A DNA stretch of 64,000 nucleotides from Psococerastis gibbosa (lineage: Eukaryota; Arthropoda; Insecta; Psocodea; Psocidae). The stretch lies in assembly GCA_963971405.1 (NCBI GenBank), contig OZ020491.1:2982910-3046909 (forward strand). Reading direction: 5' to 3'. Shown here in pieces: positions 29,819-40,500 of the stretch (the stretch's first letter is position 1; each line of letters begins with the position of its first letter). The position numbers were made by a program, and so were the translations under genes. The notes below the pieces were generated by a model. It ran no database searches and was not told where the DNA came from. It worked only from the letters and a program-made list of their open reading frames with translations.

Positions 29819-31501
29819 TTAAACTAGCTGTAGGGGTTGTCTTAAAGGCCCCAGTTTTGTTCTTGGCCACCAAACCACAGAAGCATAGTTAATTATTGGT
29901 ATGACCATCATCTTGTAGAGCCAGGTCATAATTCGAGGTTTTAGTCCCCAGGTACTACCACAGGTTCTTCTCAAAGTCCACAGAGCACTAGTGGCTTTCT
30001 TAACTATATTTTTAATTTGTAAATTCCATAGTAACTTATTGTCAAAAATTACTCCTAGATACTTTACTTCTTTCTTAAATGCGATATTCTTCCCAAAAAT
30101 TGTTATTTCATTTAATTGTTCACTTCGTATGTGTTTATTGGTAAAGAGCATAGCCTCCGCCTTTTCTGGGTTAACTGTGAGTCCTTGGATTTCACACCAT
30201 CTTTGGACAGCCCTTAATGCTTCTTGGATTCTGTGCAAAATAGTGGGTAGGTGAGATCCTTGTTGCACAATCACAAAATCGTCCGCGTATGCCTGAACGA
30301 AGAATCCAGCATCTAATAGAATGGCCAGTAGTAGGTCAGCAATTAGACACCAAAGTAATGGCGAAATCAAACCGCCTTGGGGGCACCCTTTGGTTATAAA
30401 GACAGATACTTTGCATTTGCCTCTAGTTGCAAAAACTAATCTCTGCTTTAGCATTTTTTCAATCCACATTATTAGATAATGGTCAATCCCTCGATTTTTC
30501 AAAACTGTTACGATTGTATTAAAGCTAGAATGGTCGAAGGCTCCAGCAATGTCTAAAAATACGGCTACAGCCATTTCTTTACCGTATATAGCTTTTTCTA
30601 ACTTGACTGTTAAATGATGAAGGGCAGCATCTGTTGACTTTCCTGACTGGTATGCATACTGCCTTGGATTGATTGCCGTGCTGTTTGCCAACTGATCTCT
30701 GAGATAATGGTCAACCAGCTTTTCCAAAGTTTTAAGTAAAAACGATGACAAGCTTATAGGTCTGAAGGCCTTAGCGTTGGTATAGTCCGTTTTCCCAGGT
30801 TTCGGTATGAATGCCACTCGAACCCGCTTCCATTGCTTAGGGATATAACTTAGACTGAGACATGCTCGAAAAATCTTTACAAGTGGTTCTGTGATATCAT
30901 CTATAGCTTGTTGAAGCATCTTAGGTATAATGCCATCTTCTCCAGGAGATTTGTAAGGCGAAAATTTTCTAATCGCCCACTTAACTTTCTCAACATTAAC
31001 CAGCACATTGCAGCTATCAACCGCTGTCAGATGGGTTTCCCCGCTGTTGTAGCTTTGATAACTTGTAAGTTCATCCTCATCATTGGCAAGTCGAGAGTCA
31101 GGAAAGTGAACAGTGAACAGTTCTTTTAGTTCTTCTTCATGACTAGTAGTAAAAGTTCCGTCCTGTAGTTGCAGTGGGCCCTCAACAATCTTGCTATGCT
31201 TCTTCAGCGATGAGACAAGCCGTGTAGATTGTGGCAACGTTCCTATTTCTTGACAGAAGTCCCGCCATGACTTCCTCTTGGCCCGTTTAATTGTTTGTTT
31301 AAATACTCTTAGGGTTTCCCTGTAGTCTTTAATATCACACTGTTTTTGGCTTCTACGGGCACGATTAGAGAGCATTTTAGTTTTTCTTCTTAATTTTTCT
31401 ATTTCCCCGTTCCACCATCGTACATTAGTCTTGTTCTTAACTGTTCGAAGGGGGCAGGCTTCATGATAGGACTGGTTTATAGCTGTTGACATGGCTTGCA
31501 C
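29819..31501 (-). CDS. LINE reverse transcriptase (part of broken ORF2)
   Basis: 560 codons open. Finger SPYKSPGEDGIIPKM, WKRVRVAFIPKPGK, RPISLSSFLLKTLEKLV, then AVAVFLDIAGAFDHSSF (first catalytic Asp), KGCPQGGLISPLLW, and QAYADDFVIV (YADD). Thumb with EVKYLGVIFDNKL. The upstream endonuclease survives only as a remnant. Confidence 0.9.
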   Translation of the reverse strand: MQAMSTAINQSYHEACPLRTVKNKTNVRWWNGEIEKLRRKTKMLSNRARRSQKQCDIKDYRETLRVFKQTIKRAKRKSWRDFCQEIGTLPQSTRLVSSLKKHSKIVEGPLQLQDGTFTTSHEEELKELFTVHFPDSRLANDEDELTSYQSYNSGETHLTAVDSCNVLVNVEKVKWAIRKFSPYKSPGEDGIIPKMLQQAIDDITEPLVKIFRACLSLSYIPKQWKRVRVAFIPKPGKTDYTNAKAFRPISLSSFLLKTLEKLVDHYLRDQLANSTAINPRQYAYQSGKSTDAALHHLTVKLEKAIYGKEMAVAVFLDIAGAFDHSSFNTIVTVLKNRGIDHYLIMWIEKMLKQRLVFATRGKCKVSVFITKGCPQGGLISPLLWCLIADLLLAILLDAGFFVQAYADDFVIVQQGSHLPTILHRIQEALRAVQRWCEIQGLTVNPEKAEAMLFTNKHIRSEQLNEITIFGKNIAFKKEVKYLGVIFDNKLLWNLQIKNIVKKATSALWTLRRTCGSTWGLKPRIMTWLYKMMVIPIINYASVVWWPRTKLGPLRQPLQLV

Positions 31502-31749
31502 AGTGTTCTCTAATGCCTCACAACTGGATACATCGCAGTTTAAATTTTTATTTTTTCCGATATTGATTTTCTGTACTTACTCCAGTCCGTTTTTCTTGGG
31601 TTTCTAATTTGTTTGCTTTCCTCAACCACTTTTTCGATGGAGAGATCATAGAAGATGTGCCTATGATCAGATAAGGAGTCATCTAAGGATACCCTCCAGT
31701 TTTCCACTCTCTCGAGAATCCCGGTTGTGCAGATAGTCATATATCATAT

Positions 31750-32302
31750 ACAATTTTTAATGATTGTGCCACTCATTTTCCTCAATTTTTGTCAACGGTA
31801 ACTTAATTATCGTTCGTTTCTTTTACAGTTGGTAGAAAGACGCATAAGCTAGTAATTTACAAATAAAGTAATTACATTGAAAAACATTACATATTTTAAT
31901 TACCCGCATTTTCTCAAGCTACCATATCCTCTTAAGGAGTATGAAATAAATCCGTTGATAATGCATTAAAATAGGTTGTCGAAAAATTGTCAAGTTGCCT
32001 TTGGCTATTATGACAAATAAGAATAAAATTATAAATAACATTGCACTTAATTCCACAAAATTAAAAATAATAACAGCTGTTTCGGTGTGACACCATTTTC
32101 AGACTGGCTCCAAGTGCAAATTACAAACATCAGCATTAATTGGTGTAGAGAGGAATGCCTATTATCTTGGCGTAGTAGAAATTAACTTTAAGAAATATTA
32201 CGAGAATGGAACGTAGTAAACAACGTTTTCTTGACTTCTTACTTAATTTGCTATTCAAGGAATGAAATAGCCTATTATAGGCCTACCTGTTATTATAAGC
32301 AA
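31750..32302. other. Intergenic, with one hammerhead-bearing repeat
   Basis: Apart from the motif at 32071-32102 and its flanks (about 32040-32125, related to 53230-53345), no recognisable feature. Confidence 0.35.
32071..32102 (-). ncRNA. Hammerhead-like motif (ACAGCTGT family), core mutated
   Basis: Minus strand CTGAAAA (the G8 equivalent is A), stem II GGTG-TCA-CACC, then GAAACAGCTGTTA. ACAGCTGT is a perfect palindrome. Probably inactive because G8 is essential. The flank TTTTAATTTTGTGGAA matches the copy at 53294. Confidence 0.5.
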
Positions 32303-32395
32303 TATCGGTGGCAAGGTGGTGGCGTGCTTGTACTTGTGCGAGCCTCTACACACCTTGCGATCGGAGACGAGTCGCAACTCGAAACAAGTACCTAT
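32303..32395. repeat. Dispersed repeat (copy of 47529-47626)
   Basis: About 90 bases shared with 47529-47626: AGGTGGTGG, GCTTGTACTTGTGCGAG, CTCTACACACC, GATCGGAGACG. Function unknown. Confidence 0.65.
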
Positions 32396-32811
32396 TAGGG
32401 TGCTTATTGAAGTGCCTGTTTTCTATGTGGATCAGTTGTCCCAGAGGCGTAAAGTTTTAGAATTATGGCGGGGGCAAAATTAAGTAGACCTTATGACGTC
32501 ATCAGGCAGGATAAGAAAATTTCTTAAATATAAGAGCAAAATAGTAGGGTTTTACGCATTTTAATAGTAGTAAAGACATAGCTGTAGCTTTTACGAAGCT
32601 AAAAAAAGGAACGCCTATATTCATTTTGCTCCAAAGGGGATCATGAAGTATGAACCACGTTTTTTACGATGCTCGAGGCTATGAGGGGGGGGGCAACTTG
32701 GACCGTGTCCCCCCCCCCCCTAACTTTTCGCCCCTGAGTGGTCCATTTTTCCCGTAATTTGTGATTAAAAAATGTTGAGATTTTTGTTTTAAGGAGACTT
32801 CTATGCAGATA

Positions 32812-34362
32812 GGGTAAACCACCCGGTAATGGGCACTTTCACACGAATAACGTCATAAAATCTTTATTTTTCGATCTTTTCTTTTGAATTTTGCGCCAAA
32901 TTAGACAAATGCTTTTATAAAATATCGTTATGGCAGAAGAAATAATTATGTTGGCATCTCTGAAGGGGCGGGAACAAACATGGCGACTGGCGCGTAAAAA
33001 GTTTGCCAAGTCTTACACGACGTTAAGGTAAGTAAAATTTTTATCCTTCTTCTACCAGAAAACTTTTAATTTTTTTTTTGCATTGCAAGTCATTCACCAT
33101 ACTCACTAATATGTTAATTTTAACTTGTCCATAACTTAAAGGTCAAGTTTATACAATTTAAGTGTTTATGGGGGGTGCCCATTACTGGAATCTTATTTTA
33201 GCAAATCTGCCAGTAATGGGCACCTGGGTGCCCATTATTGGAAGTGTACAGAAGCTAGAAATGGGCACTCTCTATTAATTTCTCTCTATCAATCTCTATT
33301 AATTTGATTTGCTGTTAATTGTTCGTACATTTTGTCGGTTCCAGGTAATTAAAATGAGCCCAAACAAGAAAAAAAAAACATTTTCTTCATATACGGAGGA
33401 TGCTATGCTGCAGTGCAGCAGGGAATGTCGATGAGTGAGGAACATAATATTATTAAAAAGGGATGAAGAGAATGTAGCTAATAGGGAGAAGAAGGACCGT
33501 GAGGCTGCAAAAGAGAATGAGAAAGGGGAAAGAGAGATTGCAGAAAAGAAAGAGAAAAGGTCCCGAGGAATGGAGGAGGAGTAGGCGAAAATGCAACTAG
33601 GAAAGGGAGAAAAGCCACGAAAAAGAAGTTTGAAATATGCCTCACATACGACGAAGCTGATGACGAGGGTGATTAAGCTATATCATTGCACGATGAGTCC
33701 TCGGATTGTAATTTTGTTAGTGAGGATGACAAAGAGGAAGAAGATAATAGGTACCCAATTAGTCAATGGCAAGGTCACGAATGCCTTCTCAAAGACCAAC
33801 TTATTTAGAGGAATATGAAATTTGAGAAATTATGAAATTCCTTTATTGTAATAAAGGATTGCCTCAGGCAGCCAAACTTGAGTATAAATTGCAGTTTTTA
33901 TTATTCCTTACCATGACCAACACTGGGGTGCCCAATACTAGGACTACGGTCTACGGTGCCCATTACTGGCATTTTTTGAAGAAATATGTATGTTAATTTT
34001 TTAAAAAAAAAGTTTATGCAACAGTCAGTAAACATTCAGTAGAGTATAACTAGTCCATACCCATAGCTTCAACCTACAAACTCCAAACAATTAGGGGGGT
34101 ATTCCATATACGTACAACGTCAACGAAAAATTGAAAAATGACGTTTTAGCAGACATTAAAGACATACTAAAAATTCTGCTACCACGTCAATTTACGTCAT
34201 TTTGACGTCATTTTTCAATTTTTCGTTGACGTTGTACGTATGTGGAATGGGCACCTTAACAGTTGCTGGAAATAAATTAATGAAGTAAAAAATTCGTTAA
34301 GGGTGCCCATTACTGGGCGGTTTACCCCACAGAACAACATAATATATACCCTTTTTTTACCC
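32812..34362 (+). mobile_element. Pogo-like DNA transposon, internally deleted
   Basis: TA duplicated at 32810-32811 and 34363-34364; ends GGGTAAA and TTTACCC. Larger subterminal repeats: GGTAATGGGCAC and GTGCCCATTACTGG occur inverted and several times inside (near 32828, 33173, 33213, 33953, 34298). An ATG at about 33354 opens a basic N-terminus followed by SSYTEDAML and, one frame over, AVQQGMSMSEE, which fits the psq-type helix-turn-helix of pogo/jerky transposases. A Lys/Glu-rich stretch (33480-33590) resembles the C-terminal tail. The catalytic domain is absent. Confidence 0.7.
34094..34255. mobile_element. MITE nested inside the pogo-like element
   Basis: TTA at 34091-34093 and 34256-34258; ends GGGGGGTATTCCATATACG and CGTATGTGGAATGGGCACC. 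A hairpin with ACGTTTTAGCAGACATTAAA and a mirrored half. Same family as 22829-23289. Confidence 0.75.
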
Positions 34363-34571
34363 TACTTAATTTATCTATTATAAATTAAGTTATAACATGG
34401 TAGCAGACTGTTTTTAATCGCAAATGACGGGAAGATTAACCAGTGGAATACGCGTCTTATCAATATTATTTTAGTAATACCAGTATTTTAAATTTGCCGC
34501 GATATTTTAAAGGCTGTGACTAAGTCCGTAAAGAAGTAAAAACTAAAGAATAAAAATAAGCAAACAAGAAA

Positions 34572-37500
34572 ATGGCGATGGCGGGAGGGTTAGCAACCGA
34601 TAATTTTGAGAATAATTTAATTGGAGAAGAAATTAATATAATAGTAAGTAACTAAATTTTTCTATGCGTATACCGGTTTTATTTATATTTAGTCCTCAAA
34701 TCCAAATGGCTAAGATCATTCCCCCCTCCCTCCTAAACGTCATAAATTGGCGAGATTGTTGCACATGCCAAATACATTATTGACAAATAGTTTATCATAA
34801 AACTTTAGAAAGGTGTTAATCCGAAATCAAGCGAAGATGAGACAGACAGATATATTCAGGTTCTTGACCAGCCAGAGCTGAATCAACCGTCTAATAAATT
34901 GCAATGAGATTGCGAGTAACAAAAATATGTCATCCGCGAGGGTGTTATACAATATGACGGGGCTTGTCTTAGGTGCACTAACACCGTCGAATTCCTGGGG
35001 TTAAACGTTTTTTTTTTTTTTTTTTTTCTTTCCTTCGTGGGGCCTACTCGTTTGAGTTCCTATAAGCGTCGACCTAGAAGGTCTTTTGCTTCCACGTTTG
35101 CCGTCTACGCCCATCTTATAACACCAGTCTTTTTGATAAATTCTAGTGTTTTTGTGATGGGATTAGATCGGATGGTTTCCTCTTCAGACCTAGGGTGGCC
35201 AAGAGTTTGGAATCGAGTTTGTCCCAGCGCTTCACATTCAAAGAGAATGTGTTCAGCTGTTTCTTCTTCAACTTCACACAGTCTGCATCTACTGTCGTTT
35301 TTCACGCCAACCCTATGCATGTGTTTGTTGAAGTGGCCGTGGCCCGTAAGCGTGCCAACCACCCTGCTAGCTTGCTCTCTACTTAAAGAGAGAAGCTGAT
35401 CGGTGAGCTTTTTACTAGGACCCGGAATAACCTTCTTAGCAAATCTGCTTTCCGGGACTTTCTTCCATTCCTCTGCAGTTTTTCTCTGCACCCATTTTTG
35501 TACAGAAGTACGGGCCTGGCAATAAGCCATCCCGTACTTAGGTTCTGCACCAATGAATGGCGTTTCTGCACCTTTTCGAGCCAGCTCGTCGGCTCTTTCA
35601 TTCCCATCAAAGTTCGAGTGCACCGGGACCCAAATCAGCGAGACTGAGTTTTCCCAACACACCTTTATTAGGAGGTTGATGCAGTGCCACACCATTTTTG
35701 ATGTGATCTTTATAGCCTCCACAGCCTTAATCGCTGCCTGCGAGTCTGTATAGATAATAATGGTTTTGCCATTGCATTCCATTTCCAACACTCCTCTAGG
35801 CATTTTATAATGGCCCCTACCTCAGCCTGAAAGACTGTAGCATATTTGCCGAGGCTTAGGACTATGGATTTGTCTGCAGTTTCCCCATAGACTCCTCCTC
35901 CAGCCCCATTTTCCATTTTCGACCCATCTGTATACCAGACTAGGTCATTGTCCCCTGTTTGATGTTCTTCAGCATTCCATTCTTCTCTAGCTGGAATTCT
36001 AGTGTTAAATGGTTTGCTGAATGAGAGCAGGGGTGTCATTCGGTCTGACGGCATTAAAAGCGTGTCTTCCGATATGCTTTTGGTAATATTGGAGTGGCCT
36101 GACCTTTTGCTTCTCCAGCAGCCTTCCAGCTCCAATCTATAGGCGCCCATCCTGGCCTGTGCTTCAATGAAGACTCCCAGGGTTGGCAGGTTCAATAAAG
36201 TATTCAGGACATCCCCTGGTGAAGTTGACATTGCTCCTGTGATACAGAGGCAGGCCAGCCTCTGGAGCCCATTCAACTTGGTTGTCACTGTGACCTGTGT
36301 AGTCTTGGTCCACCAAACTACACTTCCGTAGGTAATCACCGGCCTAATGACCATTGTGTAAATCCACATTGCCATTTTGGGCCTGATTCCCCACGTTGTG
36401 CCTATTGCCCGTCTGCAAACATAAATTAATTGTTTAGCTCGGTTAATAGATTTTGTAATATGGGGATTCCAGGTAAGTCCTTTGTCTAGGTTAACCCCTA
36501 GATACTTAACCTCCGTCCCCAGTTTTACAACTTGATTGAAAAGCTTAGGCAGCTTTCCCCCATCAAGATTCCTCTTTCGAGTAAATGGTACCATCGAGAT
36601 TTTGGATGGGTTGATGCTCAGATTTTCAGCCTTGCACCATTTTTCTACATCAGAAAAAGCCATTTGCATTAGCTCGGTTATGACCCTCATGGACTTACCC
36701 CTAATCACAATGGCCAAATCATCCGCATATCCTTGTGCGTACACTCCCACCTCATTGAGTCTGGTGATGATTTTGTCCACCACAAGGTTCCACAACAGGG
36801 GCGAGATAACCCCACCCTGTGCCGTACCCCTGGTGGCCCTTACCATCACCTTCTCATCAGATAGGGATGCTAGAATCCTCCTATTGCTAAGCATGGATCT
36901 GATCCATCTACACACAGTTAAACGGTTAAAGTCAACCAAGCTATGCAGAGTTGTGTCAGTAGGTATTGTCAGTATTTTTATACAGTATGTGACATCCCCA
37001 TTTCGAAGAAAGAACCTTTTCAGGACATGCAGAGTAGTGGTACAGACTCCGACTTTCACTCGAAAGGTTGTTGGTGCGAGTCCTACACATGCTACACATG
37101 CTACGTGGGCTGCGATGTCGGGCTGTCAGCCTAGCTGCTGTGACTGAGAGGTCTCCGGCATGTCTCGTATTGTGGCTGGCGATCCCTATTTACAGGATAC
37201 TCATTTAAGCGCCCTCTATTTTCTGTTTCAGCTTGTTTGTCCAGATAGAGAAGTTTCGAAAGATCTAAAGTCCATTTTCGAAATTGTATTGGCTGAAGAA
37301 AAGCACGTAAATTACAATATTACCCAATGCAATTCTTTAAGTGAAATAATTAAACGAAAAGAAGATAGGATTACCTGGCATGCGGATTTTGTGATTTTTA
37401 TCGCACTGGCCAGCCACAGCGCTTGTTTAGACAATGTAAGTACATCCAATAATTTTCATTCGTTCTTAAGAAACAATTGGAGGGGGAAATGTAGAAATAA

Positions 37501-40500
37501 ATATCAATAATAATGAGACTATTATGTAGATACTTATCTATTGTAAATTGTTGTTGTCTATGATTATAAATAGTGTAGAGACGCTAATTAGTCTTTCCAT
37601 ATATGACTATCTTAATCACAGATTAACTATGTCTATGCACTACGAACTATTTCGCGCTGGGCCAAACGAAAGGCTCCTATTGACTCCATTTCCTTAATAG
37701 CACCGTTTAATTTGTTATACTCCACTAGTCCTTTCTGAAGTAACGAATTTCTCCCTATCTCCAGGGTCCTATGTTGAAGAGTGAAGTCGTTCCTTCCTCT
37801 GGTGTTGTACCCGTGATTGTCCGAGAATCGGTGTAGTTTTAGGTAACTTGGCATCAGTCCTTTTTTGATCTTTTGTATAAACGTTAAGGCGTCGGTCCAG
37901 ACCATATGATCCACTGATTGCCAACCAATTAATTAAGTTATAATATGGTAGAGACTTATTAATGATGTCTGCTACCACGTCAATGTCACGTGCATTATGA
38001 AAAACGAGGTCGTTGGAATTGCCGCCTAAGGCAGTGGACCCTAAACAACCTCATTTTGTGTGTCCAAACCAATCCGTCTAAAATATACGCTGCTTCTTAC
38101 ATTCAGTGCGGCAAAGGGTAATCAATCAATTTTACGCTTGCTATCAACTTTCAGATTGAAAGCGATCTAAACCTGGTGGAAGCCACTTTTCCCAGAAGCA
38201 GGATGTGCCTTGTCTGCATAGACCTTAATTATGCGACTCCCCTTAAACCATTCGACATTTGGAAATTTGCCGGTGTTTATCAGCTACATCTGTTGTTCGG
38301 ATCATTGGAGGTAAGAGTACCAATAATGTAGATAGATAGATAGATATCAGAACAGCCCGTTAAAGGGCAAGAAAGGGTAGAATTAGAAAGAAGAGGATGG
38401 AAGGCAGAACCATTAGTAGAGAGGATAGCAAGAAGGAGATATAGGAGAAGACCAAGTAAGATGGAAAGAACAAGTGCTCGAAGATGTTGTTATAATTTCT
38501 TTCTTTTCTTGTTTTTACTCCTTCTCATAAAGGCCTCCTCTCAATATACACTAGTAACTGGTACCAGTCCCTTCTTGACGGATGGAATGTAATGCCCAGA
38601 CTAACTCTTTAAGCCACTAAGGGGCCAGTCACCAGCGTGCATGAGTAGAATGCATTTTACTAGAGATCTAAGGAGCTAGCTACAAATTTAATGAGGCCAG
38701 ATATTACCTCACACAATAGGCAGCTGAAATCTCCTCTACCCTAGACAAAATACACTCTATCTCTTCTCAGGGGTTTCTTTCCAAATAAAACCAACTATTT
38801 TACCCAGGTAAATGAAATAAAATTCTGTAATGTTACGAAAATAACCGAATAAACAAAATCAAAAGTAACCAGTGTGAAACATTATTTAGGCCTACTTAAC
38901 TGCTGTAAAAGTGTAAATAGAAAGTGCGATCTCTGGTAGTCCTAAAATGTCTCAGATCAGCAATAGGTGGAAAGCGCCAAGGGTTAAGCTATTAGAATTA
39001 AGTCTGAGAAAAGATGGCCAACCAATGTAGGTAAACCCTAACCTACATGTCGAAAACAGGACTACAATGACTACCAGAGACCGCCCTCCCAACAAATCTT
39101 AATCATTAAAAATTCAAGAAAGACATACTACCGTAGATACTGTATATAGATGAATACAAAACTTGAAACCAGCGGATAGATCCTACCTTCCGTGTTGCAT
39201 ACAGAATTGATTATAGGTTAGCGAATCCACATCAATCTCTTATAAAGCCAATTCCTTCCCTGGTGTTCATGGCAGCTCCAAGTCCAATGTTTTTTCAGTG
39301 TAAGGGTACTTAATATCTCATCCCTCTTGGCCCCGGTAAGGCCTTAAAAGCTCTCAGCCTTCCATCATTTCTTTTTAAAAATACAAATCAAAACCAACCT
39401 CTCCTCCTTTGGCCATTTTCCTTATCTCCTGTCCTGACTTGTCTCTTCCTATGGTTCCCTTGATTTTTGTAGATGGCAGCACCTTCCGGCCACTCTTGAT
39501 TTTTCCGCCTTATTTTCAATACATTACAAATCTCCCCTCTTCCAAAAAAAAAATGATTTTAATTCCCTCAAGACATTGAAACATTTTTAAATGAAAACCG
39601 CATATACCACAATTTTAAAGGAACGCAGGCTTCAACTGGCTCACTTCTACCCTGCCAACCTCCACTCCCTTCAACGTCTCCAAGGATATTTGGTTCGTTC
39701 CCAAAATCTCCTTTACTCGGTAAGGCCCCTTGAACCTCGGCTGAAGCTTCGCCGATATGCTGTCCGCCTTGCTGCTGCGGGGAAAGTCTTTCTTCCAGAC
39801 TAACGCCCCTTTCACCAACCTAGACGGGCGTCTTCGAAGGTTGTATACATCCGCTGACTTCGCCTTGTACTTCAGCACATGTTCGACCGCTTGCTCGTGT
39901 AGTATTTTCAATTTGTTGTTAAGGTCCGTCACATGTTCCACTTCGTCCCCCATCTGAGCATCGCCAGTGTGAGTGACTGGATTCGGATCATAGACAGGCC
40001 TGAGATGCCTACCATAAAGTAGTTGTGCCGGCGAAAAACCTGTCGCCGTATGAGGAACTGTTCTAAGGGCTCTCTCAACTATCGGCAGGTACCTGTCCCA
40101 CTGCTTGTGCTTGTTTTTAGCGTAAATCGCTATACAGTTCTTAATTTGCTGGTTGACTCGCTCCACAGATCCATTCGTAAAAGGTGCATATGCTGGGGTT
40201 ATGTGATGGGAAATACTCCTTTCCACACACCACAATTTAAACGCTTTGCAAGCAAACGATGATCCTCCATCTGTGATTATCACCTCCGGACACGAATGCG
40301 CAGGAATTATATCCTTATCCCACACCTGAATGCATGCGGCCGCTGTAGCTGCTCTAATAGGCCTAATGTATACCCACTTCGACATTTGACACACTGCTAC
40401 AAAAATGTACTTGTAACCGTTTGGATGCGTTGTAGGCAGTGGCCCAATTAAATCCGCATTTACCACTTGAAATGGTACACTCGCCTGGCTTCTGACCTTC

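Larger units (their letters stand above)
28533..31749 (-). mobile_element. 5'-truncated RNase H LINE with 14-bp target duplication
   Basis: Flanked by GTCATATATCATAT at 28533-28546 and 31736-31749. On the minus strand it begins in the end of the endonuclease domain (a SDHRHIFYDL box near 31670), continues with RT and RNase H, and ends in an (AAT)n tail (28547-28569 on the plus strand). The RNase H domain and trinucleotide tail fit the I-type branch. Frame breaks near 31520 and 29703-29819 make it inactive. Confidence 0.85.
32740..34455. mobile_element. MITE split by a pogo-like element
   Basis: The left piece ends GTTTTAAGGAGACTTCTATG (before 32811) and the right piece resumes TACTTAATTTATCTATTATA (from 34363). 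The uninterrupted order is seen at 58860-58925 (AAGGAGACTATTATGTAGAT, then CTATTATAAATTAAGTTATA). It ends near 34455 at an eroded CGCGTCTTA. Confidence 0.7.

Noticed and set aside
37160-37231. In-frame upstream extension of CENP-M exon 2
   Set aside because: The frame stays open to the left, but a good acceptor (TTTCAG at 37231) and phase-0 continuity with exon 1 fix the exon start at 37232.
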